From assembly GCA_014380825.1 (NCBI GenBank), contig JACMJD010000008.1, positions 1-5,814 of the forward strand: DNA of 5,814 nt. The letters are read 5' to 3'. Origin of the DNA: Phycisphaerae bacterium (lineage in GTDB: Bacteria; Planctomycetota; Phycisphaerae; Tepidisphaerales; Tepidisphaeraceae). A model generated the notes under the pieces. The model did not search any database. It was not told the origin of the DNA and worked only from the letters and a program-made list of their open reading frames with translations. Numbering within the stretch: position 1 is the first letter of the stretch; each line of letters opens with the position of its first letter. Positions 1 to 5,578 of the stretch are shown one piece after another. The position numbers and the translations under genes are program-made.

Positions 1-1607
1 GGCTTGTGCGCCCAACTGATCGGCGTGCCAATCAGGCGCGGCCGGGCCCAATACTCCACGCCGGCGCCGCGAGATCTCACGACATCGACCGTTCGCATCG
101 CGATGTCTACCCTGGAGGAATCGCCCTGGAGAATCAATCTGGTGCGAAACAAATCCACCGGCGGCACCGAATATGGCGCGGGTTCGGCGCCGACCGCGAT
201 CGTCGTCGCACCGTCGCGCACGTGCTTTTGCAACCGCTCGGCGGCGATGATTCGCGTTGAGCGGTCTTGCGAATCGTCGATGAAATGCCAGACGTACGAC
301 GCACCGGCGAACGCCGTCGGGATCAGAGCCATCGCGGCGATCGAGTATGCGATCCGCGGCTTGAAAGACGCGAGTCCCGCAAACGCGACGATTGTCATTG
401 CGATGTCGGGAAGAAGCGCGAACCGCGCGTACTCGGCGGGCTTGTTCGTCGCGAGCATGAAAAACTGGATCAGGATGATCGCTGAAGCCGCCGCGAGCAT
501 CACGAGCAGCGGGTGCTTTCGGATCTCGGGGATTCGGGCGAGCGCGAGAATGGCGATCAGCCCCGCCGTGCCAAGACCGAGGAGACGAATCGCGTTTACG
601 ACGCCGTCGATCGAGGGAGGCGCTTGATACATCGCCTGCGAGTTTCGCAGGTTCGACAGCAGGACCGTGCGATCGCCAAGCAGGTGAATCAGCACGTACG
701 GATTGGTGATGAAGTAGACATCGATGGCGATCACGACGCTCGCCAGCAGGATGATGAACCGCTGGCCCCAGGTCTCGCGGCGAAGCCAGGCCATGATCGG
801 GAGGATGACGATCGCGGGAATCGCGCTGAGAACCATTCCCGCCGCCGCGCCGACGAGCGCGCCGGCGATCGCCCACCAGCGCTTCTTACCGGTGTCGATA
901 AATTTCGTCGCCGCGATAATCGCCAGCAGGATCAGCACGGCCGCGGGCAGGTGCGGCTTAGCTTCGTGGGCCATGTTCACCACGACCGGCATGAACGCGT
1001 AACACAACGTCGCGCCGGCGGCGAGGATCGGTTGATTCGTCAATCGCCGGACGATCCAAAACACCGAGCAGGCGCCCAAGATCGCCCAGGCGGCGGTGTA
1101 CAGCCGCGCGATGACGTAGAAGCGTCCGAACTCTTCGGGATGATCGAGGTAGTATGTCGAATCCGCCTTCGGATTTGCGAAGACTTTGATCAGAGCGCCG
1201 ACCGGGTAAATCCACAGCCCGCCATACTGATAGAGCTTCGGATCGAAATCGCGGATGCCCGGTCGCATCGAGGCGAGGGCCATCATCGTGATCATTTCGT
1301 CGGGCTGGTACGTATAGAGCCGATACCGGCGGACAATCTCGGCGCGCTGTTGATCGGTGGCGTTGAGCACGACGGGTTCCGTCGAGCGCGCCAGCGGATT
1401 GCGATCGACATCAGCGCCCAGGTTCGACTGTGAAGCACGATCCGCCGCCAGCGCGGCGATTTCTTTGCCGGACCAAACGGGGTGGTCGCCGAAGAGAAAC
1501 GAATCGGCTTTGCGTGAGGGCAGACCCCAGGTGATGCCGAGGAGGAAGACGAGTGCGCTGATTGTGAGGACGGAGACCAGGAGCGATCGTTCGCGGGCGC
1601 GGGACAT
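1..1607 (-). CDS. Probable GT-C fold (GT39/PMT-like) membrane glycosyltransferase, 3' end cut by window
   Basis: An open frame runs leftward from ATG at 1607 with no stop before the window edge, giving 535 residues of an incomplete protein. It has about ten hydrophobic segments, starting with one at residues 10-28 after a basic N-terminus (MSRARERS). A large extracytoplasmic loop follows and carries QPDE at 101-104, placed like the catalytic acidic pair of GT39/PMT-type GT-C enzymes. HEAKPH at 214-219 and the ARFALLP stretch at 394-400 resemble conserved loop positions of that family. Residues about 450-535 look soluble (AAERLQKHV, then APYSVPPVDL), as in many such proteins. By family, it would move a sugar from a polyprenyl-phosphate donor at the outer face of the cytoplasmic membrane; the substrate cannot be told. 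An in-frame ATG at 1619, directly after a stop, is an equally possible start. Neither start has a good Shine-Dalgarno site. The gene is divergent from the atp operon and not obviously related to it. The reading frame is secure; the family is moderately secure. Confidence 0.72.
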   Translation of the reverse strand, partial: MSRARERSLLVSVLTISALVFLLGITWGLPSRKADSFLFGDHPVWSGKEIAALAADRASQSNLGADVDRNPLARSTEPVVLNATDQQRAEIVRRYRLYTYQPDEMITMMALASMRPGIRDFDPKLYQYGGLWIYPVGALIKVFANPKADSTYYLDHPEEFGRFYVIARLYTAAWAILGACSVFWIVRRLTNQPILAAGATLCYAFMPVVVNMAHEAKPHLPAAVLILLAIIAATKFIDTGKKRWWAIAGALVGAAAGMVLSAIPAIVILPIMAWLRRETWGQRFIILLASVVIAIDVYFITNPYVLIHLLGDRTVLLSNLRNSQAMYQAPPSIDGVVNAIRLLGLGTAGLIAILALARIPEIRKHPLLVMLAAASAIILIQFFMLATNKPAEYARFALLPDIAMTIVAFAGLASFKPRIAYSIAAMALIPTAFAGASYVWHFIDDSQDRSTRIIAAERLQKHVRDGATTIAVGAEPAPYSVPPVDLFRTRLILQGDSSRVDIAMRTVDVVRSRGAGVEYWARPRLIGTPISWAHK

Positions 1608-1731
1608 GGTCGGGAGCATATCTCAGGAATCTCAAGTGCGGGGAATCCGGGCGTTCGGGGAATACCCTCACACCCGGCGTTGACGAGTTTTCGGGGTGCC
1701 CAGCACGTGTCGCGGTCACGTCGCGCTTTTC

Positions 1732-1760
1732 TTGACGAGGATTACGGTTGCGACTAATTT
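1732..1760 (+). promoter_or_regulatory. Candidate sigma70-type promoter for the atp operon
   Basis: TTGACG at 1732-1737 (5 of 6 matches to the -35 consensus) is separated by exactly 17 bases from TAATTT at 1755-1760, a weak -10 match (3 of 6). Transcription would start near 1767, about 50 bases before the atpZ ATG. It lies in the only sizeable gap between the divergent genes, where an operon promoter is expected. The -10 is poor, so this is a candidate only. Confidence 0.4.
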
Positions 1761-1772
1761 ACGCGCTTCCGC

Positions 1773-1792
1773 TTCGTGCAAAATTGCACGAA
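1773..1792. promoter_or_regulatory. Perfect 9-2-9 palindrome in the atp leader, possible operator
   Basis: TTCGTGCAA, two A bases, then TTGCACGAA form a perfect inverted repeat of 9 bp per arm. It lies about 12 bases after the candidate -10 box and 25 bases before the atpZ start codon. The two-base spacer is short for an RNA hairpin loop but suits a dimeric DNA-binding regulator, which would overlap or follow the transcription start. I cannot assign it to a known regulator. The alternative is a short stem in the 5' leader. Confidence 0.5.
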
Positions 1793-1817
1793 CTGTTGGA
1801 TTGGCAGCGCCAGACCC

Positions 1818-2054
1818 ATGCCTAAGGACTCTCCAAAGGGTTCCCCGAACGATTCAGGGGATCAGAATTGGGGCCGGTTTCTCGGCATCGGTCTGGAGAT
1901 CGGCGTTGGTGCGGCGATCGGGTATTTCGTCGGTAGCTGGCTCGACAAACGCTTCAACTGGCACGGCTACGGTGTGCTGGGCGGCGTGATGATCGGGCTG
2001 GCGGCCGGGATGTACCTGCTGATCAAAGACGCGATTCGAATGAACAAAGATTGA
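1818..2054 (+). CDS. atpZ: AtpZ-type F1Fo ATP synthase accessory protein
   Basis: A 78-residue protein with a polar, Pro/Ser/Asp-rich N-terminus (1-18) and two membrane segments at about 21-41 and 51-69. The turn between them carries GYFVGSWLDKRF (35-46), matching the G-x3-G-x2-LD pattern typical of the AtpZ (ATPase gene 1) family, and the length is usual for that family. AtpZ proteins sit first in many atp operons. With AtpI they have been linked to Fo assembly and to Mg/Ca supply to the synthase. I chose ATG 1818 because the only upstream in-frame start, GTG 1776, lies inside the leader palindrome and would add 14 residues of non-family sequence. No clear Shine-Dalgarno precedes the ATG. 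The stop TGA shares its last A with the ATG of the next gene, so the two are probably translationally coupled. Confidence 0.85.
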   Translation: MPKDSPKGSPNDSGDQNWGRFLGIGLEIGVGAAIGYFVGSWLDKRFNWHGYGVLGGVMIGLAAGMYLLIKDAIRMNKD

Positions 2055-2449
2055 TGCGAACGATCGTCATCATTCCCGTTCTCATCGCGATCTGTGCAGC
2101 AGGCGGATATGCCGTCGCCTTGGCGATGTCGAAGACGCCGCCCGTGCGGGAGATCGTCGCCGCGGCCCTGGTCTGTTTGATCGCCAGCGAACTGGCGTTT
2201 GTTCCGATTATGCTGACCCGTGGCGCGAGCCAGGCGTCGATTTCGCAGGCGGCGCTGGTCAGCACGATGATCCATCTGTTCGCCTGCTGCGGACTCGGTG
2301 GCGGATTGATCGTCACCAAGGCGTTTTCGCTCGGGCCGGCGTTTGCGTACTGGCTGCTCGGGTTGTACTGGCTGACGCTGATCGTGCTGGTAATCGGTTT
2401 GGTCGGCGCGGTGAAGGCCGCACCGGTCGGCGACGCCGCAAAAGTGTAA
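2054..2449 (+). CDS. Four-helix membrane protein in the atpI position (AtpI-like, unassigned)
   Basis: A 131-residue, very hydrophobic protein with four probable membrane helices at about 4-24, 32-54, 64-88 and 94-119, and a short polar C-terminus ending AAKV. Its size, four-helix topology and place between atpZ and atpB are those of AtpI, the c-ring assembly factor or ion-channel partner of AtpZ. I see no diagnostic AtpI motif, so the name is positional. Possible functional polar residues within the membrane are E46 (SELAF) and H74 (MIHLF). The start ATG overlaps the atpZ stop by one base (TGATG). TTG at 2051 is in frame but less likely. Translation by coupling or re-initiation fits the absence of a Shine-Dalgarno. 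It may be a lineage-specific AtpI replacement. Confidence 0.7.
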   Translation: MRTIVIIPVLIAICAAGGYAVALAMSKTPPVREIVAAALVCLIASELAFVPIMLTRGASQASISQAALVSTMIHLFACCGLGGGLIVTKAFSLGPAFAYWLLGLYWLTLIVLVIGLVGAVKAAPVGDAAKV

Positions 2450-2484
2450 ATCGACACGCGACCTCAAGGAACGAGAACAACATC

Positions 2485-3624
2485 ATGCCGCTCGCTCTGC
2501 TCGCCGCCTCCGATCCACTCGACCATGTGCTGCCGCATTACCTGTTCACCTTGCCCGGCGGGATCAAGGTCAACAACCAGATGTTCATGGCCGTGGTCGC
2601 GGCGGTGCTCATGCTGCTGATCTTTCCGGTGCTGTTCCGCAAGTCGCAGTCGGATGCCCCGCGCGGCGCGCGGAACTTTTTCGAATCGATCCTTGAGTAT
2701 CTTCGCCTGGAAGTATTCCGCCCGGCTTTGAAGGAGCACACCGATCGATTCGTGCCGTTCCTCTGGACACTGTTCTTCTTCATCCTGTTCTGCAACCTGC
2801 TGGGACAAATCCCGATCGGCGAGATGCTCACGGTCGCGACGGGACACCCGTCGCACTACGGCGGCACCGCGACCGGCACGATTGCCACCACCGGCGCGCT
2901 GGCGTTGTGTACGCTGTTCGCGATCCACTTCAGCGGCATCTGGCAGGTGGCTCGTTCGCTGATCGACGGCACGTACGGACAGCACGGTCATCACGAAGAG
3001 CATTCATCCGATGGCACACACGGGCACGACGCGGCCCACGATCTGGAGCATGTCCGCGGCGATGCCCTCGCCGCGGACCTTCCAGGCAACTTCAAGGCGC
3101 TTGGTAATCCGACGAAGCACTACGAAGACGACGAGCACGTGCGGCATCAGGGTGATGGCATCCGTCAGGGCGGCGGAAGCGAACACGGCGGCCATGGTCA
3201 CGGACACGCAGGCGGCATGAACGCCGCCGCCGCCGCAGTTGTGGCAGTGCCGCTGTATCTGTGGAACTTCGCGCCCCACCCGTTCAAGCCCGCACCGGGC
3301 GCATCACCGTGGGGTTGGATCATCGACGTCCCGATGTGGTTAGTCTTGCTAGTCCTGGAAATCGTGGGCGCGGTGATTAAGCCATTCGCGCTCATGATCC
3401 GACTGTTCGCCAACATGATCGCCGGCCACATCGTGCTGGCGGTGCTGGTTGGCTTGATCCCGGTGGGCGCGGGCATCGCAGCACAGATCGGCATCGGCGC
3501 GCCGGTGACAATCCTGAGCCTGTTGATTCGATTCCTCGAACTGTTCGTGGCGTTCCTGCAAGCGTATATCTTCACGTTCCTCGCGACGCTGTTCATCGCG
3601 AGCGCAGTGGCGCCCGAGCACTAA
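2485..3624 (+). CDS. atpB: F1Fo ATP synthase subunit a, enlarged by a His-rich loop
   Basis: Subunit a, the membrane stator that carries the two proton half-channels beside the c-ring. The 379 residues far exceed the usual 230-290. N-out helix 1 spans about 33-52 and is followed by a basic turn. Helix 2 spans about 90-110 and helix 3 about 129-155. A long insertion follows (about 161-243, described separately), then the C-terminal helices from about 280. The essential arginine is R306 in IRLFANMIAGH. H315 occupies the site of E. coli E219 and E352 the site of E. coli H245, a swapped pair also seen in mitochondrial-type subunits. Q359 in FLQAYIF corresponds to E. coli Q252. The gene starts 35 bases after the 4-TM gene; a purine-rich GGAACGAGAA lies upstream of the ATG. 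The protein ends APEH, like many family members. Identity is very secure. Confidence 0.97.
   Translation: MPLALLAASDPLDHVLPHYLFTLPGGIKVNNQMFMAVVAAVLMLLIFPVLFRKSQSDAPRGARNFFESILEYLRLEVFRPALKEHTDRFVPFLWTLFFFILFCNLLGQIPIGEMLTVATGHPSHYGGTATGTIATTGALALCTLFAIHFSGIWQVARSLIDGTYGQHGHHEEHSSDGTHGHDAAHDLEHVRGDALAADLPGNFKALGNPTKHYEDDEHVRHQGDGIRQGGGSEHGGHGHGHAGGMNAAAAAVVAVPLYLWNFAPHPFKPAPGASPWGWIIDVPMWLVLLVLEIVGAVIKPFALMIRLFANMIAGHIVLAVLVGLIPVGAGIAAQIGIGAPVTILSLLIRFLELFVAFLQAYIFTFLATLFIASAVAPEH
2965..3213 (+). other. Histidine-rich insertion within subunit a
   Basis: Residues about 161-243 of AtpB hold 15 histidines in 83 positions, mixed with Gly, Asp and Glu, including HGHH (167-170) and HGHGH (237-241). 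The stretch falls between helix 3 and the conserved C-terminal helices. With the family topology (N-terminus outside), this loop is cytoplasmic. The composition resembles metal-binding or proton-buffering His-rich loops, but no specific function can be read. The surrounding frame is intact and base composition is unchanged, so it is not a frameshift artefact. Confidence 0.85.
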
Positions 3625-3726
3625 CGAACCTCGTCCATGAGCAGCCGACGCCGGGACACTTTACTTAAGTTCGGCACAAAATCATTCGCGAGGTTTCGAT
3701 CGACATCTCGGTCGGCTCGCACAGTA

Positions 3727-3747
3727 TCCGGAGGAATCCGGAAGGAG
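3727..3747 (+). promoter_or_regulatory. Duplicated Shine-Dalgarno element before atpE
   Basis: Two similar purine-rich sites follow each other 10 bases apart: TCCGGAGGA (3727-3735) and TCCGGAAGGAG (3737-3747). The second, AAGGAG, lies 7 bases before the atpE ATG, an ideal distance. It is the strongest ribosome binding site in the window, in keeping with the need for many c subunits per complex. The first may act as a standby site. Confidence 0.7.
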
Positions 3748-3754
3748 ATACGAC

Positions 3755-4039
3755 ATGATGATGGATCTATTGGCACAGGCCACGAATGCCGCGCCACTGG
3801 TGGGCGACCGTGGTTTGCTCGCGATCGGCGCGGGCATCGGCGCCGGGCTGATTTGTATCGGCTCGGCCAAGGGCATCGGCCATCTCGCCGGTCAGGCCAT
3901 GGAAGGCATTGCTCGTCAGCCCGAGGCGGGCGGACGCATTGGCACGAACATGATTATCGCCGCGGCGCTGATCGAAGGATTCACGTTCTTCGCGCTGGTC
4001 ATTTGCTTCCAACTCGGCGGCAAGTTCGTTTGGCCGTGA
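3755..4039 (+). CDS. atpE: F1Fo ATP synthase subunit c
   Basis: Subunit c, which oligomerises into the proton-driven ring. The 94 residues form a hairpin of two membrane helices. Helix 1 carries the glycine ladder GAGIGAG (25-31) used for ring packing. The polar loop has the RQP signature at 54-56. Helix 2 carries the ion-binding carboxylate E74 in ALIEGF. Neither a helix 1 glutamine nor an E-S/E-T pair next to the carboxylate is present, so proton rather than sodium coupling is likely. Three ATG codons stand in a row (3755, 3758, 3761); the first is best spaced from AAGGAG. A 130-base spacer separates it from atpB, and a strong hairpin lies in the 69-base gap to atpF. Confidence 0.97.
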   Translation: MMMDLLAQATNAAPLVGDRGLLAIGAGIGAGLICIGSAKGIGHLAGQAMEGIARQPEAGGRIGTNMIIAAALIEGFTFFALVICFQLGGKFVWP

Positions 4040-4057
4040 TCGAATCGGATTTTCACA

Positions 4058-4094
4058 GCGTTCGATCGGCGAAAGCCGGTCGGACGCCTTTCTT
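4058..4094 (+). terminator. GAAA-tetraloop hairpin with short T-rich tail between atpE and atpF
   Basis: Positions 4058-4070 and 4075-4087 pair over 13 consecutive positions (11 Watson-Crick, 2 G-U) around a GAAA tetraloop at 4071-4074. CTTTCTT follows at 4088-4094. The form is that of an intrinsic terminator with a weak, C-interrupted U-tract. Inside an operon it could act as a leaky terminator or as a 3' stabiliser of atpE message, either of which would favour extra c subunit. The hairpin is certain on paper; the role is inferred. Confidence 0.55.
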
Positions 4095-4108
4095 GCGAAG
4101 GACGCAAC

Positions 4109-4819
4109 ATGAAGCATTATCGATTGAGTTGGATGATGGCGCTGCTCGCCGCGATCACGTTCGCGCTGCCGCTGGCCGGTTTCTCGGCGGCGCCGAAAGG
4201 CGCGTCGATGACCGATACGACGCATGCTTCCGGCGCCGCGGGTGGCGCAGATACGGCCGTGGATACGGGCGCTGGTCACGCTGGAGGCGGGCACGGAGCC
4301 GCGCCGCTGCTTCCATCAACTGCGCACGAAGCGCAGGAGTTCTTCTTGACCCCGGCCATATGGACCATCGTCATTTTCTTGATCATGCTGATCATCCTTT
4401 ACCCGATGGCGTGGAAACCCGTGCTCGCGGGGCTGAAGGCACGCGAGAAGCGCATTCGCGACGACATCGCCGGTGCCGAGGCGTCGCGGAAGCGTGCCGA
4501 AGCGACGCTTCAGGAATACGACGCGAAACTGGCTTCGGCACAGTCGCAAATCCGCGAAATGCTCGCCAAAGCCCAGGCAGATGGTGAGCAGCTCGCCACC
4601 AGCATTCGCATGACGGCCCAGAAGGAAGCGGAGGAGGCGAAGGATCGCGCGATGCGCGAGATCGACGCATCCAAGAACGCCGCGGTCGGCGAGATCTACA
4701 ACCAGGCCGCGGAGCTGGCGACCAACATCGCGTCGAAAATCCTGCGTCGCAACCTGAACGCCGACGACCAGAAGCAACTCGTCCGCGAGAGTTTGGATCA
4801 GTTGCAGACAATTAAGTAG
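4109..4819 (+). CDS. atpF: F1Fo ATP synthase subunit b with signal-like N-terminal extension
   Basis: Subunit b, the peripheral stalk that joins subunit a to delta/alpha. The 236 residues exceed the usual 155-175. Residues 1-28 look like a signal peptide: MKHYR, a hydrophobic core, then a small-residue site near SAA (26-28). Residues 29-72 are a Gly/Ala/Thr/His-rich linker. The true b membrane anchor lies at about 83-101, followed by AWKPVLAGLKAREKRI, the normal b junction. Residues about 110-205 form the charged Ala-rich coiled coil, and the C-terminus binds delta. The start is well supported by GAAGGA at 4097-4102, 6 bases before the ATG. An internal start at M34 (4208) would remove the signal-like part but still leave a long linker. 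If cleaved, the linker would be outside the membrane; if not, the protein would have two N-terminal anchors. Confidence 0.95.
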   Translation: MKHYRLSWMMALLAAITFALPLAGFSAAPKGASMTDTTHASGAAGGADTAVDTGAGHAGGGHGAAPLLPSTAHEAQEFFLTPAIWTIVIFLIMLIILYPMAWKPVLAGLKAREKRIRDDIAGAEASRKRAEATLQEYDAKLASAQSQIREMLAKAQADGEQLATSIRMTAQKEAEEAKDRAMREIDASKNAAVGEIYNQAAELATNIASKILRRNLNADDQKQLVRESLDQLQTIK

Positions 4820-4825
4820 AGGAGA

Positions 4826-4905
4826 GAGGGTAGAGGGCAGAGCTTAGAGGTTAGGAAAGATGAATTCACGTTCTTCCTAACCTCTAACCTCTACTCTCTA
4901 ACCTT
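4826..4905. repeat. Heptamer-built palindrome filling the atpF-atpH spacer
   Basis: The left arm (4826-4857) reads as four 7-bp units, GAGGGTA, GAGGGCA, GAGCTTA and GAGGTTA, then GGAA. The right arm (4874-4905) reads TTCC, then TAACCTC, TAACCTC, TACTCTC and TAACCTT. Pairing the arms gives 27 Watson-Crick and 2 G-U pairs out of 32, with a perfect inner block of 14 bp or more, around a 16-base loop. A further GAGGAGA unit (4819-4825) overlaps the atpF stop. The right arm ends 6 bases before the atpH ATG. It has no terminator T-tract. Confidence 0.9.
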
Positions 4906-4911
4906 TACCAC

Positions 4912-5475
4912 ATGCACGAACGCGCACACTATTCGATGACCGCTTTGAGCTACGCTAACGCGTTGCTCGAGCTGGCGGACGAGAGCAAGACGCCGCCGGA
5001 AGCGATCGCGGCTGACCTGGACGGCCTCCGCTCGCTGGTCGGGTCTGACGCGAATTTTCAGCTTTACCTCCGCGATCCATCCATCAGCAAGGAAGGCCGA
5101 TGGACCGTGTTGCGAAAGGTGCTGCAAGCTCAGGTCTCGCCGCTGCTGTTGCAGTTCATGGGCGTGTTGAACGAGAAGAACCGCCTTGGCCTGCTGACGC
5201 AGATCGCGGATGCGTTTGATGCCATCCTCGACGAGAAGCTCGGCAAGGTGGAAGTGGACTTGATCGTCGCGCACAAACTGTCGCCGGACGAACTGCGAGA
5301 TGCGACACAGCGCATCACGCAGGCGCTGAAGCGCGAGGCGGTGGTTCACCCATACGTCGACGAATCGATCATCGGCGGAATGATCCTGCGCGTGGGCGAC
5401 AAGCTGATCGACGCGAGCGTGAAGAATCAGTTGCACGCGATCAAAGAAAAGTTGTTGGCATCGAAGCCGAAGTAA
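4912..5475 (+). CDS. atpH: F1Fo ATP synthase subunit delta
   Basis: Delta subunit, which caps the alpha subunits and ties the F1 head to the b stalk. The 187 residues are a normal length. The N-terminal helical domain begins ALSYANALLELAD (11-23), the usual YA-x-AL pattern. The C-terminal domain carries the family signature from about 149 to 174 (VDESIIGG, then VGDKLIDASVKNQL). The first ATG (4912) has no Shine-Dalgarno; the bases before it are the pyrimidine-rich right arm of the palindrome. An in-frame ATG at 4936 (M9) would also give a complete domain and likewise lacks one. Translation may rely on coupling to atpF, leaderless-like initiation or an opened hairpin. Identity is secure, but the start is uncertain by eight codons. 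Confidence 0.95.
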   Translation: MHERAHYSMTALSYANALLELADESKTPPEAIAADLDGLRSLVGSDANFQLYLRDPSISKEGRWTVLRKVLQAQVSPLLLQFMGVLNEKNRLGLLTQIADAFDAILDEKLGKVEVDLIVAHKLSPDELRDATQRITQALKREAVVHPYVDESIIGGMILRVGDKLIDASVKNQLHAIKEKLLASKPK

Positions 5476-5481
5476 AAAAGA

Positions 5482-5567
5482 GTTGCTAGTTACTAGTTGC
5501 TGGTTGCTAGTAACGGCTGATTTATGCGGTGTTTTTAACTAGCAACTAGAAACTAGCAACTAGCAAC
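5482..5567. repeat. Heptamer-built palindrome filling the atpH-atpA spacer
   Basis: The left arm (5482-5511) contains four 7-bp units, TTGCTAG, TTACTAG, TTGCTGG and TTGCTAG. The right arm (5538-5567) contains CTAGCAA, CTAGAAA, CTAGCAA and CTAGCAA. The arms match at 27 of 30 positions, one of the three mismatches being a G-U pair in RNA, around a 26-base loop. It starts 7 bases after the atpH stop and ends 2 bases before the GGAG of atpA. The loop ends in a run of five T, but the stem follows rather than precedes it on the + strand, so this is not a + strand terminator. Confidence 0.92.
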
Positions 5568-5568
5568 C

Positions 5569-5572
5569 GGAG
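5569..5572 (+). promoter_or_regulatory. Ribosome binding site of atpA
   Basis: GGAG lies 6 bases before the atpA ATG and immediately outside the right arm of the preceding palindrome, so stem formation would leave it exposed but close to the base of the helix. Confidence 0.6.
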
Positions 5573-5578
5573 CGACAG

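Noticed and set aside
513..1433. Long + strand open frame opposite the glycosyltransferase-like gene
   Set aside because: Its product is an Arg/Asp/Gln-rich low-complexity string, while the - strand frame gives coherent membrane helices and family-like motifs over 535 residues.
1776..1817. GTG start extending atpZ by 14 residues
   Set aside because: It lies inside the leader palindrome and the added residues do not fit the family; ATG 1818 is preferred.
2464..3003. - strand open frame opposite atpB
   Set aside because: Antisense shadow of a clearly recognised atpB, with no ribosome site or family pattern.
3755..4039. Sodium-coupled c subunit
   Set aside because: The helix 1 glutamine and the E-S/E-T pair of sodium c-rings are absent around E74.
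3637..4587. Long + strand open frame across the atpB-atpE spacer, atpE and atpF
   Set aside because: It is arginine-rich, has no membrane or domain pattern, and overlaps two unmistakable genes in another frame; a by-product of high GC codon use.
4826..5567. CRISPR array
   Set aside because: Repeat units are 7 bp, directly adjacent without spacers, and arranged as inverted arms; no cas genes are present.
5482..5567. Rho-independent terminator between atpH and atpA
   Set aside because: The T run is in the loop rather than after the stem, and atpA follows in the same operon with a close ribosome site.
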